Of a stretch of DNA of 64,000 bases, positions 1-8,424 are shown in pieces. The stretch covers positions 186,001 to 250,000 of the forward strand of contig NZ_JAAAWP010000005.1 of the NCBI RefSeq assembly GCF_010500915.1, given 5' to 3'. This DNA comes from Alteromonas hispanica (GTDB taxonomy: Bacteria; Pseudomonadota; Gammaproteobacteria; Enterobacterales; Alteromonadaceae). The translations under genes and the position numbers were made by a program. The notes under the pieces were generated by a model. That model was not told the DNA's origin. It did no database searches and saw nothing but the letters and a program-made list of their open reading frames with translations. Position 1 is the first letter of the stretch, and each line of letters starts with the position of its first letter.

Positions 1-1
1 T

Positions 2-580
2 GTTATGGGTGACGATGGCGATATTATCTTCGAGTGTCATAGCTTACTAGGCGCTTCTACTGCCATTCAGCTAGGTAGTATCGTAGAGGATATTGGCTGC
101 TTGTATTACGAAGAGCCTGTGAACTACTTAAACTCAAAGCTTCACGATAAAGTTGCCAAGAACGTAAATGTGCCTATTGCTGGCGGCGAGCGTTTGTATC
201 ATCGCTGGGATGTTCGCCCTTATCTTGAAGATCAGTCTATTGACGTACTGCAACCAGATGTCGGTCTTTGTGGCGGCTTCACCGAAGCGAAAAAGGTGTG
301 CGATTATGCTGACATTTACGATGTGCGTATTCAGGCCCATGTTTGTGGCGGCCCAGTAGCAACCGCTGCCAGCTTACATCTTGAGACCGCAATACCGAAC
401 TTTTTAATTCACGAGCATCACACCTACGCCATAAAAGAGTGGAATAGAGAGTTGTGTATTCAAGATCCTCAGCCAGTGAACGGATTCATTGAAGCACCAG
501 ATACGCCAGGGATCGGAATCGATTTGAATGATGAAGTTGTGTATCGCTCGCCACATATGACGGTTACCGAGCTAAAATAG
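2..580 (+). CDS. Enolase-superfamily sugar-acid dehydratase (mandelate racemase/muconate lactonizing type), 5' truncated by window edge
   Basis: The C-terminal part of a TIM-barrel enzyme of the enolase superfamily; the frame is open to the window edge, so the N-terminal capping domain is missing. Visible barrel motifs are a strand-3 type acidic segment (IIFECHS), strand-4 YYEEPVN, strand-5 IAGGERLYHRWD, a QPDVG segment, and a conserved His in QAHVCGGP. These are the usual Mg2+ ligands (acid, Glu, Glu) and catalytic His of galactonate/fuconate dehydratase-like members. The substrate cannot be read from this fragment, but a sugar acid is likely. The converging genes downstream (amidohydrolase, then SDR) match the partners expected for an oxidative, non-phosphorylated sugar pathway. 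That pathway link is inference. Confidence 0.85.
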   Translation, partial: VMGDDGDIIFECHSLLGASTAIQLGSIVEDIGCLYYEEPVNYLNSKLHDKVAKNVNVPIAGGERLYHRWDVRPYLEDQSIDVLQPDVGLCGGFTEAKKVCDYADIYDVRIQAHVCGGPVATAASLHLETAIPNFLIHEHHTYAIKEWNRELCIQDPQPVNGFIEAPDTPGIGIDLNDEVVYRSPHMTVTELK

Positions 581-669
581 TTATTACCTTTAAAACAGGC
601 ATCTTAAAAGCGAAGTGGTACATTGCGTTGCCACTTTGCTTTCAATTCACCGGCTCTTATTAGCGCGTG

Positions 670-1548
670 TTATTCTTCAAAATCTTGCGGAGTAAATTTG
701 TACCAGCGATAAGCATTGCTATATCGTAACTGCTCGGCTGTTTGGCGATCGAAGCGCTTTAATAACCTGTCGTAGCCACGAAGAAGCGCTGAATAAGGCA
801 TTCTTAAGTTACATAGCGGAAAATTACTTGCCAACATAAGCTTACTTAAAGGTACACTTTCGATAACATCACAAAGTACCCCATGCGCATACTGCCACGA
901 CCACTGCCTCTCCTGCATCTCCATACCAGAAAATTTAAATGCCAACTTATTGTGCTGCCCAAGCTCTCGCAAATGATGCTGCCAATGTTTATAAGCAAGA
1001 TTGGCTCTGCTAGAGGGCGCAATTCCAACATGATTTACCACAACTGTGAGGTGTGGCACTTGCTCAAGTACTTTAACTAATGCACTGACGCTTGCCGTGT
1101 CGGTTAAATCTAACTGAGCATCAAAAGAAAGCTGGTGCTGCGCCATGTATTTAAATGTGTGTAAAGCTTTTGGCGAACGCAAAATGGTTTGTGCACCGTC
1201 ATCGAGAATATGGCGTAACCCGACGACGGAGTGAAAGCGGACCAGCCTATTGATATCTGCTTGCGCTGAATTTGCGGTTAAATGAATATTGGCAACGCTG
1301 CGAAATGGCCCTTTGCAGTGCTGCTCTAAAAATTGTACTTCCCGCCAAGGATGATGGTTATCAAACCCAGCTTCTATATGCACAAACCCTGCGATCAGGT
1401 TTCGGTTTCCTTCGTACAGCTCAGGCTCTAAGGTAGTTTGATTTATTACTGCCTTGTCGCTCCAGAACGGCGGGTTTTCAGGCTTTAGCCATGCATAATG
1501 TCCGTGGGCTAGTGCAAAAAGGTGGATGTGTGGATCAATCCATTTCAT
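670..1548 (-). CDS. Amidohydrolase-2 family lactone hydrolase (fuconolactonase/PDC-hydrolase-like)
   Basis: A metal-dependent TIM-barrel hydrolase of the amidohydrolase_2 family (PF04909). The N-terminus carries the DPHIH motif; later come RHILDD, VVNHVG and the C-terminal ASNFPL segment that replaces the family's GSDWP-like catalytic Asp region. In ASNFP the usual Asp is Asn, a point to check. The open frame extends upstream to 1605, but the ATG at 1548 is preceded by a strong ribosome site (GAGGGGAAG) and begins immediately before the first barrel strand, so I chose it (about 292 aa). It sits 56 bp after the stop of the SDR gene on the same strand, suggesting co-transcription. The likely role is opening of a sugar lactone to the acid used by an enolase-superfamily dehydratase. 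Confidence 0.75.
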   Translation of the reverse strand: MKWIDPHIHLFALAHGHYAWLKPENPPFWSDKAVINQTTLEPELYEGNRNLIAGFVHIEAGFDNHHPWREVQFLEQHCKGPFRSVANIHLTANSAQADINRLVRFHSVVGLRHILDDGAQTILRSPKALHTFKYMAQHQLSFDAQLDLTDTASVSALVKVLEQVPHLTVVVNHVGIAPSSRANLAYKHWQHHLRELGQHNKLAFKFSGMEMQERQWSWQYAHGVLCDVIESVPLSKLMLASNFPLCNLRMPYSALLRGYDRLLKRFDRQTAEQLRYSNAYRWYKFTPQDFEE

Positions 1549-1604
1549 ATCTTCTTCCCCTCTTTTCATACTCAGCCTAACAGCATTATGATGATTCATA
1601 TTCA

Positions 1605-2354
1605 CTACTGCGCTGTATAACCGCCATCAACCGCATACAGGCTGCCAGTAATAAAGGATGCTTTGTCACTGCATAAAAAATAGGTGAGTTCTGCAACATC
1701 CTCTGGCTGCCCAAGCCTGCCTAATGGCTGTGCTGACGCTTCTTCAGCAACCACTTCCTCTTTATTTGCACCAGATTTCGCCACATAGTTATCGATAGCG
1801 TTATGAAATAAAGGCGTTTCCACCGTACCTGGGCACACAGCATTCACACGTATTTTAAATGATGCGTAATCAAGCGCCGTTGTTTTAGCCATAGACGCTA
1901 ATGCAGATTTTGTTAAGCCATACGCGAAAGAGTTTTGCTTACCTACAAAAGATTGATCTGACCCCATTACCACAATAGCGCCAGATTGCTGCAACTTCAT
2001 CATCGGCAATGTGTATTTAATTGCGGCGTAAGCGCCTTTTATATTTAAATTAATCACGCTGTCTAGAAGGGCTTCATCGGTTTCTTCAATAGTGGCAGAT
2101 ACGTGCTTACCTGCATTACACACTAGCGCGTCAATTCGTTCATATTTGCTGGCAACAGAAGATAACGCAGTTTCAACATCACTAACCTTGCTAACATCAC
2201 AACTTACCCATTCACAATGAGCTGGCGTGATATCAAAAGGCCTGATGTCTAAATTGACCACGCGATAACCGTTTTCGGCAAAGGTTTTACATACCGCAAG
2301 GCCAATTCCCAAGCTGCCTCCCGTTACTACGCATACTGGACTATTATTACTCAT
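1605..2354 (-). CDS. Short-chain dehydrogenase/reductase (classical SDR)
   Basis: A 249-aa classical SDR with a Rossmann fold. The glycine-rich cofactor motif is TGGSLGIG near residues 11-18. There is an Asp at the end of strand 2 (LDIRP), which favours NAD over NADP. The NAG motif is at about residues 80-82, and the catalytic residues are Ser132, Tyr145 and Lys149 in YGLTK. PGTVETPL and the C-terminal VDGGY are also typical. It lies first in a two-gene minus-strand unit with the amidohydrolase, as expected for an aldose or sugar 1-dehydrogenase that makes the lactone hydrolysed by the next enzyme. The substrate is not determinable from sequence alone. Confidence 0.85.
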   Translation of the reverse strand: MSNNSPVCVVTGGSLGIGLAVCKTFAENGYRVVNLDIRPFDITPAHCEWVSCDVSKVSDVETALSSVASKYERIDALVCNAGKHVSATIEETDEALLDSVINLNIKGAYAAIKYTLPMMKLQQSGAIVVMGSDQSFVGKQNSFAYGLTKSALASMAKTTALDYASFKIRVNAVCPGTVETPLFHNAIDNYVAKSGANKEEVVAEEASAQPLGRLGQPEDVAELTYFLCSDKASFITGSLYAVDGGYTAQ

Positions 2355-2432
2355 ACGCTTTTTACGCCTTAACTATGTCGCCTTATTTAGGGCGTTAGCA
2401 TGCCAGTGAGATGGATAAATGCAAGAAAAAGC

Positions 2433-2507
2433 CAAGTGGTATAAATAATATTTATTATTAACTTTCGATTAACGGACTACTCTGACCACTTGTTTTATGG
2501 CTATAAT
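2433..2507 (+). promoter_or_regulatory. Putative promoter/operator of the acyl-CoA dehydrogenase gene
   Basis: A TATAAT hexamer at 2502-2507 lies 38 bp ahead of the ATG at 2546. Just upstream, CAAGTGGT (2433-2440) and ACCACTTG (2485-2492) form an 8-bp inverted repeat separated by an AT-rich stretch. The two halves could be operator sites for a fatty-acid regulator, but no known consensus is matched well. Confidence 0.35.
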
Positions 2508-2545
2508 AGCGAGATTAAAACACTTGTTTGAAAAAGGAGTCATCC

Positions 2546-4306
2546 ATGCCTCTACACCACGCCCCTACCGCTGATTTTCAGTTTCTTTTAAAAGAATGGC
2601 TTGGACTTGATGCTCATTACCAAAAGCTAGGTATTAGCGATTTCGATAGTGACTTAGCAAATGAAATTATTTCCCAAGGCGCCAAATTTGCCTTGGACGT
2701 TGTTGCTCCGCTTAATCGCGAAGGCGACGAAGAAGGCTGTAAACTTGAAAATGGCAAGGTCACTACCCCTAAAGGCTTTGCAGACGCTTACCAAGAGTAT
2801 GTTGCGAATGGCTGGAACGCCATGCTTGGCTCTGCAGAATACGACGGTCAAGATTTACCTTACACTATGGCAGTGCCGGTGCATGAAATGCTAAACGCGG
2901 CCAACTTGAGCTGGCGCTTAACAACCATGCTTACCGAAAGTGCCACGCTGGCAGTAACAAAGCATGCGAGCAAAGAGTTAAAAGATAAGTATTTAGCCAA
3001 GCTAATTAGCGGTGAGTGGACAGGCACAATGAACCTCACCGAGCCTCACGCGGGAACCGACTTAAGCTTGTTAAGCACAAAGGCGCTTCCGCAAGAAGAC
3101 GGTAGCTTTAAAATTACAGGTAATAAGATCTTTATTACCGGCGGCGACCACGACTGGAGCTCTAACGTCATTCACTTAGTACTGGCTCGCTTACCTGATG
3201 CACCAAAAGGTGTTAAAGGAATAAGCTTGTTTCTAGTACCTAAATTTTTGCCCGATGCCAGCAATGAGCCGGGCGAAGCGAATAGTCTTTCAGTAGGTAG
3301 CATTGAGCACAAGATGGGGATCAAGGCTAGCCCAACATGTGTGATGAATTTCGACGGCGCCACCGGCTGGTTAGTGGGCGAGGAAAACAAAGGCTTGGCA
3401 TGTATGTTCACTATGATGAACGACGCACGATTCCAAGTTGGCTTGCAAGGGTTGGGGGCAGCTGAAGCATCGTATCAAGGTGCACTAACATATGCCCGCG
3501 AGCGCGTGCAGTCTCGTGCACCTCAAGGTATTCAAAACCCAGAAGGCAAAGCCGACCCAATCGTGTTTCAGCCAGATGTGGCTCGAATGCTGTTAACACA
3601 GAAATCGCTTATTGAGGGCTGTCGTGCCCTGTCGCTTTTCTACGCTAAGTTTATGGACATTGAAAAGCACACCGACGGCGAAGAACAGAAAAACGCAGAG
3701 AATGTGCTTCAATACCTAACGCCTATCTGTAAAGCGTTCATGACTGATATGGGCCTTGAAACTACAAACCTTGGTGTTCAAATCTTTGGTGGCCATGGGT
3801 TTATACGCGAGTGGGGCATGGAGCAGCTTGTGCGCGATGTTCGTATTGCTATGCTTTACGAAGGAACAAACGGCATTCAAGCGCTCGACCTTATTGGACG
3901 TAAACTTACTCGCGACGGCGGACAAATGCTAGAGTCTACCTACAACGCGTTTAACGCACTCGTAGCAGACATCGAAAACGCAGAAGACAAAGGCCTAGCT
4001 CAAGGACTATTGGATGACTGGCGCGCCTCTTCTGCTGACTGTTTGGGCATGGATGCGACTACAGCTGCATCAGCGGCCTGTGACTTCCTTAACTACAGTG
4101 CTTACTCTCTAATTGGTGTGTTGTGGTACAGCATGGCAGATAAAGCCCAGCGCGGAGAGAATGCAGTACTTGCGGCATCAAAGGTAAAAACACGGGATTT
4201 TTATATGGAGCGTATTTTACCTCGTCGTGATGCTCACAAAGTAGCCTATACAGCAGGACCAGAAAGTACGTTAGCCGTCAGCGGTGATGAGTTCGATTAT
4301 TTATAA
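2546..4306 (+). CDS. Acyl-CoA dehydrogenase, long (about 590 aa) subfamily
   Basis: An FAD-dependent acyl-CoA dehydrogenase catalysing the first alpha,beta-desaturation of beta-oxidation in the cytoplasm. The 586-aa length and extra C-terminal domain fit the long subfamily that includes DmdC (3-methylmercaptopropionyl-CoA dehydrogenase) and FadE5-like enzymes. Visible motifs include MNLTEPHAGTD (FAD/acyl-CoA binding), KIFITGGDHD, the substrate-site DARFQVGLQGL, and the C-terminal GGHGFIREW with the catalytic-glutamate region LYEGTNGIQALD. The ATG at 2546 is chosen over an in-frame TTG at 2528 because AAGGAG lies at the right spacing. It is monocistronic, closed by a strong terminator at 4351-4390. 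Chain-length or DMSP-related specificity cannot be decided from sequence. Confidence 0.93.
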   Translation: MPLHHAPTADFQFLLKEWLGLDAHYQKLGISDFDSDLANEIISQGAKFALDVVAPLNREGDEEGCKLENGKVTTPKGFADAYQEYVANGWNAMLGSAEYDGQDLPYTMAVPVHEMLNAANLSWRLTTMLTESATLAVTKHASKELKDKYLAKLISGEWTGTMNLTEPHAGTDLSLLSTKALPQEDGSFKITGNKIFITGGDHDWSSNVIHLVLARLPDAPKGVKGISLFLVPKFLPDASNEPGEANSLSVGSIEHKMGIKASPTCVMNFDGATGWLVGEENKGLACMFTMMNDARFQVGLQGLGAAEASYQGALTYARERVQSRAPQGIQNPEGKADPIVFQPDVARMLLTQKSLIEGCRALSLFYAKFMDIEKHTDGEEQKNAENVLQYLTPICKAFMTDMGLETTNLGVQIFGGHGFIREWGMEQLVRDVRIAMLYEGTNGIQALDLIGRKLTRDGGQMLESTYNAFNALVADIENAEDKGLAQGLLDDWRASSADCLGMDATTAASAACDFLNYSAYSLIGVLWYSMADKAQRGENAVLAASKVKTRDFYMERILPRRDAHKVAYTAGPESTLAVSGDEFDYL

Positions 4307-4350
4307 TCGCTGAAATAACTGTCCTTAAAATCAGTTTTTTGCACCAATAA

Positions 4351-4392
4351 AAAAGGCCGCGTTGTTTAGCTAAAGCAACGCGGCCTCTTTGT
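4351..4392. terminator. Bidirectional intrinsic terminator
   Basis: Ten-bp perfect stem GGCCGCGTTG (4355-4364) / CAACGCGGCC (4376-4385), A-run before and T-rich tract after. It serves the convergent acyl-CoA dehydrogenase and DUF3016 genes. Confidence 0.9.
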
Positions 4393-4404
4393 TTATACTT
4401 TGTT

Positions 4405-4950
4405 TTACTTTTCTTTTTCTACAAACGTGTCGTCAAACCAGTCATCAAGCATGGCTTTTTCATAAAACAGATTTTCATTTCTATTATTGCGAATATTGGT
4501 GTCCATGAACCCCATGTCTTTAAGGCTAAATTCCTCTTCGCTTTTAATTACTTCACCATCGCTATCGGTAAGTGAATAGCTAAACGTCATGCGTGGAATA
4601 TCAACACGCTGTATCACGCGCACGTCTTGCCCCATGTTATTACCAAAGCCAACAAACTGACTGGGCCATACCTGCCCTGCCAAATCGATGTTCGTCACTA
4701 CCATTGTCAAAGTTTGTGATTCAGGTAACGTCGCAGCTAACTCCACGAGATGCGATTCCAATTCCTCAAGAGTGCGCTCGCGAAAACGAACACGAGACTC
4801 GTTTGATGGCCTAACATCGGTATAAGACTTTGGTTCTTCCCATGTTATTTTTAATTCAGCCGCGTGAGCAGGCGTCATGGTGGTAAAAACTAAAGCGCTA
4901 CTGAACAGCGCTGAATAGATAAGGGTTGCTGAAATAGGTAACTTATTCAC
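4405..4950 (-). CDS. DUF3016 domain protein, secreted
   Basis: A 181-aa exported protein of unknown function matching the DUF3016 family found in Alteromonas, Shewanella and relatives. An N-terminal signal peptide with a hydrophobic core ends near the HAAE motif at about residue 30. The mature part begins with the family-like KITWEEPKSYTDV and has ESRVRFRERTLEELE and the IDLAGQV segment. The start is GTG, with GAGGAG about 8 nt upstream. The GTG overlaps a TAA in another frame (4943-4945), which would be the stop of a shifted reading of the upstream small gene; the two genes are probably translationally coupled. Periplasmic location is inferred from the signal peptide. No enzymatic motif is seen. 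Confidence 0.8.
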   Translation of the reverse strand: MNKLPISATLIYSALFSSALVFTTMTPAHAAELKITWEEPKSYTDVRPSNESRVRFRERTLEELESHLVELAATLPESQTLTMVVTNIDLAGQVWPSQFVGFGNNMGQDVRVIQRVDIPRMTFSYSLTDSDGEVIKSEEEFSLKDMGFMDTNIRNNRNENLFYEKAMLDDWFDDTFVEKEK

Positions 4951-5004
4951 GTTTACTCTCCTCGTTAAGGTCTTCTCGCAAACGTTTTTCGGCCTGTTGT
5001 CGCT

Positions 5005-5370
5005 TTACTGTGGCTTTCTCATCAGAGAAGACTGCATGATGGTATGGCACAGCTGAGCACGTTTAGTTCCCGAAAAGTTGGGGTTTATGTCGTCTTTTTC
5101 ACAGTATGTTGCGTAAAAACGTTTAACATTGTCTGTGGATACGGTTATTTGTTCGACATAGTTTTGTTGGTAAGGTTTTAATGGCTTTAGCTGCTGCAGT
5201 ATATCGTTGCGCAAACCGCTCAACGCGCGCTGCTCTGGCAAAGTAGACATAGAAATAAACCAGTCGGAAACAGAATGCTGAATATCTTCAAATAAATACT
5301 GCACGAACGGCGATCGTAAGATTAATACGAGCACAATAATTTCAGCAGTAATAATGAAAAAACGTAACAT
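5005..5370 (-). CDS. Small membrane-anchored protein, C-terminus possibly frameshifted
   Basis: A 121-aa protein with one N-terminal membrane segment (residues about 4-20), then a soluble domain with two cysteines (YCEKDD and LCHTI). I do not recognise the family. The frame stops at 5005. One frame over, however, the DNA from about 5025 to 4943 reads as a charged helical tail (KATVKRQQAEKRLRED and onward) of 27 codons, ending in a TAA that overlaps the GTG start of the DUF3016 gene. That layout suggests the native gene runs to 4943 and has a frameshift near 5025-5040, or that a slip occurs there. The two genes probably form one operon. Confidence 0.6.
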   Translation of the reverse strand: MLRFFIITAEIIVLVLILRSPFVQYLFEDIQHSVSDWFISMSTLPEQRALSGLRNDILQQLKPLKPYQQNYVEQITVSTDNVKRFYATYCEKDDINPNFSGTKRAQLCHTIMQSSLMRKPQ

Positions 5371-5771
5371 AATGTCTTACATAGCCTTTCTAAAATAACC
5401 GTAATTGAATAGCTAAGTCTTGTTGAAATTTACGGCTAAAAAGCCACTAAAAGTTCAACTATTCGGTGATATTACACCATGTTCTCTACATTTAAGAACA
5501 CTAATAGTAATACATCAGTATGGAAAACAACCATAGGTATATGAAATTTATCTTAGCTTGCCCAGCAAGCATGCTCAGATGGCTGCTGATCATACTGCAC
5601 CGCAATTCTCATTAAATAAGCCTCACTAATTAAATAAACTTATTAAGAAAACTTTAATGCTATGCCCCACAGAGCATATAGCTGTTTGGTATTTTACTAA
5701 CTACGCTTTTGGGTGTGTTGACCCTATTTTTGACTTATTTTAACGAAGGCATATTTTTCAATGAACATTTC

Positions 5772-5799
5772 TGAACTTTCAGTATTGACTGAAAGTTCA
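5772..5799. repeat. Perfect 12-bp inverted repeat with 4-nt spacer
   Basis: TGAACTTTCAGT and ACTGAAAGTTCA separated by ATTG. There is no T-tract on either side, so it looks more like an operator or an mRNA hairpin than a terminator. It lies 26 bp upstream of the FNR-like box and 104 bp before ccoG. Confidence 0.7.
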
Positions 5800-5824
5800 A
5801 AAGGACCGATCATAATGAGTATTC

Positions 5825-5838
5825 TTGATCTACATTAA
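5825..5838. promoter_or_regulatory. FNR-like binding site upstream of ccoG
   Basis: TTGATCTACATTAA matches the FNR/ANR consensus TTGAT-N4-ATCAA at all but one position. CcoG is a maturation factor for the microaerobically expressed cbb3 oxidase, a classic FNR target, so the context supports the call. It has not been tested. Confidence 0.6.
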
Positions 5839-5902
5839 TTATGACATTCTTCTTGCTGTTATACTGCTTATGTCACTTAAAGATGTTAGCTAAGGTTATT
5901 TT

Positions 5903-7333
5903 ATGAATGAACAGATACCGGTTAAAAACGTAACACCGGTAAAGGTCCACAAGCCAAAAGGTGAAGGTCAGGGGAAGCGTCACGATTCCCGCAGTCGTAT
6001 TTATGTGCGTGCTGTGAAAGGCCCTTTAGAATCGTTTCGTCGCTTTTTTGGGCTTATCTTTCTTGGCCTGTTTGCCATTATCCCTTGGCTTCAATACAAC
6101 GGTCAACAAGCTGTCTTGCTCGATATTGGCGAACAGCGGTTTACGATATTCTCGTTAACTCTGTGGCCGCAAGACCTAACTCTGTTGGCCTATATTTTTA
6201 TTGTGTCAGCCTTTGCTCTCTTCTTTGTTACTACCTTTGCTGGGCGGGTATGGTGCGGTTTTATGTGCCCGCAAACTACTTGGGTGTATATTTACACTTG
6301 GTTTGAAGAAAAATTTGAAGGCCCGCGCAACAAACGCATGAAGCTTGATGAAAGGCCGATGGATGCCGATAAGTTTATGCGTAAAACTGCTAAACACACT
6401 GCATGGGTTGTTGTTGCACTGTTAACCGCACTGACTTTTGTGGGATACTTTACGCCTATCGGCGCACTCTTTATCGACTTCTTCACTTTCAATGTAGGAT
6501 TCTGGGCTGGCTTTTCAGTTATCTTTTTTGCTGTTTGTACCTACGGTAATGCGGGCTATATGCGAGAAATCATGTGTACCCATATTTGTCCATATGCGCG
6601 CTTTCAGTCAGCGATGTTCGATAAAGATACCTTTACCGTATCTTACGATGCCACCCGAGGTGAAAAACGAGGCCCTCGCCCACGCAAACTCAGTCATGAA
6701 GACGTTAAACAGAAAGGGCTTGGCGACTGCATAGACTGCAATTTATGTGTACAAGTTTGTCCTACCGGTATCGATATTCGCAATGGTTTACAATACGAGT
6801 GCATTAACTGCGGTGCTTGCGTTGATGCATGTAACGGCGTTATGGAAAAGATGAATTACCCCAAAGGCTTAATTAGCTTTACCTCAGAACATGAGCTATC
6901 TGGTGGTAAAACGAATATTATTCGACCTAAGCTGGTGGGTTACTTCGTTGTACTCGTCATCATGATCGGACTTCTATTTGCGAATATCTACACCCGCAGT
7001 CCTGTTGAAGTTGATATTATTCGCGACAGAAACTCTCTATACCGCGAAACCAATGAAGGGCTTATTGAAAACGTATATACCATTAAGGTGTTGAACAAAA
7101 CTCAACAGCGTCAAAGCTATACGGTTGAAATAAAAGGGCTACCCGATTATCAATATATTGGTAAACAAGAGTTTGAGGTAGAGGGTAGCGCGGTTTACTC
7201 AACACCGATATCGGTTGCAACAGACGCCTATAATCTGGAAGATACTGTCACTGACATATTCATCAGTGTTACTGTTACCGTAAATGGTGAGACGGTAACC
7301 GTTGATGAGCCAACTAAGTTTCTTTATCGATGA
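5903..7333 (+). CDS. ccoG: Cytochrome c oxidase accessory protein CcoG (RdxA/FixG)
   Basis: An inner-membrane ferredoxin-like protein needed for copper handling during cbb3-type cytochrome oxidase assembly. It is 476 aa with membrane segments near residues 48-62, 92-112, 165-185, 197-215 and 345-362. The motif CGFMCPQTTW at 118-127 and two [4Fe-4S] clusters are present: Cys276/279/282/286 (CIDCNLCVQVCP) and Cys300/303/306/310 (CINCGACVDAC). The C-terminal Ig-like domain typical of FixG follows. Usually it sits beside ccoNOPQ; here it stands apart from those genes and is coupled to srkA by an ATGA overlap. An FNR-like box lies 65 bp upstream. Confidence 0.95.
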   Translation: MNEQIPVKNVTPVKVHKPKGEGQGKRHDSRSRIYVRAVKGPLESFRRFFGLIFLGLFAIIPWLQYNGQQAVLLDIGEQRFTIFSLTLWPQDLTLLAYIFIVSAFALFFVTTFAGRVWCGFMCPQTTWVYIYTWFEEKFEGPRNKRMKLDERPMDADKFMRKTAKHTAWVVVALLTALTFVGYFTPIGALFIDFFTFNVGFWAGFSVIFFAVCTYGNAGYMREIMCTHICPYARFQSAMFDKDTFTVSYDATRGEKRGPRPRKLSHEDVKQKGLGDCIDCNLCVQVCPTGIDIRNGLQYECINCGACVDACNGVMEKMNYPKGLISFTSEHELSGGKTNIIRPKLVGYFVVLVIMIGLLFANIYTRSPVEVDIIRDRNSLYRETNEGLIENVYTIKVLNKTQQRQSYTVEIKGLPDYQYIGKQEFEVEGSAVYSTPISVATDAYNLEDTVTDIFISVTVTVNGETVTVDEPTKFLYR

Positions 7334-8316
7334 CAGATTTCTCCTTCTCGGGCTTAAGCCCAGATACGATATTAGATGCCCTGGAAACCCAGGGCATTTT
7401 TCTTCAAAGCGGACTACTCGCGCTTAACAGTTATGAAAACAGGGTTTATCAGTTTATTGCTGAAGACGGCAAGCGCTACGTTGTGAAGTTTTACAGGCCA
7501 GGTCGCTGGACTGACGAACAAATTCAAGAAGAGCACAGTTTTGCTAAAGAGCTGGCTGACAATGAAATTCCCATTGTCGCCCCCATGGCACTCAATGGGA
7601 ACACATTGCATCATCATAAAGTTGTTGATACCGACTACCGCTTTGCCCTTTTTCCCTCAGTGGGAGGCCGACAGTTTGAAAATGACAATTTAGATCAGCT
7701 GGAATGGATGGGGCGCTTTATCGGCCGAATACATCTAACAGCGCAGGCCACGCCATTCACTTCACGCCCCGCTATTGATGTAGAGAGCTATTTATTAGAG
7801 CCGCAAAAAATTCTTGAGCAGAGCGAGTTATTGCCAGAGGGTTTAAAAACCGCTTTTTTCGCTATTCTTAACCCTGTTATTGAAGCTACACAAAAAGCGT
7901 ATAAAAACGTTTCTTCGCCTATACGTCTTCATGGTGATTGCCACCCGGGCAATATTTTATGGCGAGATGGACCTACTTTTGTCGATTTAGATGACTGCAG
8001 AATGGGGCCTGCCATCCAAGATTTGTGGATGATGCTAAGCGGCGACAGACAACAGCAGCTATTGCAACTTGACACATTAGTTGAAGCTTATGAAGAATTT
8101 CAGCTCTTCAATAAAGCAGAACTCTCGCTTATAGAGCCATTAAGAGCCATGCGAATGGTTCATTACATGGCATGGCTATCTCGCCGTTGGTCAGATCCGG
8201 CCTTTCCCCGCGCCTTTCCATGGTTTGCTGAAGATAAATATTGGGAAGGGCAAATATTAGCCTTGAAAGAACAAATGTCTGCACTTCAAGAGCCCCCGCT
8301 TAAGCTTGGAATGTAA
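7330..8316 (+). CDS. srkA: Stress response kinase A (SrkA/YihE)
   Basis: A serine/threonine protein kinase of the aminoglycoside-phosphotransferase fold that protects against stress-induced death in E. coli (YihE). The length (328 aa) equals the family norm. ATP-binding and catalytic residues are visible: Lys53 in VVKFYRPG, the catalytic loop HGDCHPGN at 201-208 (Asp203, Asn208) and the metal-binding DLDD at 219-222. The ATG overlaps the ccoG stop by 4 nt, so translation is coupled. It is also seen near dsbA in other gammaproteobacteria; here dsbA follows 2.6 kb on, after the btuB block. Confidence 0.93.
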   Translation: MTDFSFSGLSPDTILDALETQGIFLQSGLLALNSYENRVYQFIAEDGKRYVVKFYRPGRWTDEQIQEEHSFAKELADNEIPIVAPMALNGNTLHHHKVVDTDYRFALFPSVGGRQFENDNLDQLEWMGRFIGRIHLTAQATPFTSRPAIDVESYLLEPQKILEQSELLPEGLKTAFFAILNPVIEATQKAYKNVSSPIRLHGDCHPGNILWRDGPTFVDLDDCRMGPAIQDLWMMLSGDRQQQLLQLDTLVEAYEEFQLFNKAELSLIEPLRAMRMVHYMAWLSRRWSDPAFPRAFPWFAEDKYWEGQILALKEQMSALQEPPLKLGM

Positions 8317-8375
8317 TCCCATAACGTGTTCACTAAAGGCTCTTTCTGCCGTTCCACGTCAGAATATAGCAGCTT

Positions 8376-8412
8376 GGAGTATATAAAGTCTTAAATAAAG
8401 GCTATATACTCC
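8376..8412. repeat. Inverted repeat downstream of srkA
   Basis: GGAGTATATA (8376-8385) and TATATACTCC (8403-8412) are a perfect 10-bp inverted repeat with a 17-nt loop, followed by a C-run rather than T. It may be a weak terminator of srkA or an element of the riboswitch promoter region. Confidence 0.55.
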
Positions 8413-8424
8413 CCCCCGCGTAGG

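Larger units (their letters stand above)
5371..5902. other. 532-bp intergenic region with palindrome and FNR-like box
   Basis: It divides the minus-strand DUF3016 operon from ccoG. The 5371-5750 part shows no convincing gene. The right end holds a perfect 12-bp palindrome (5772-5799), an FNR-like site (5825-5838) and a possible 25-codon leader ORF (5761-5838). Confidence 0.6.
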
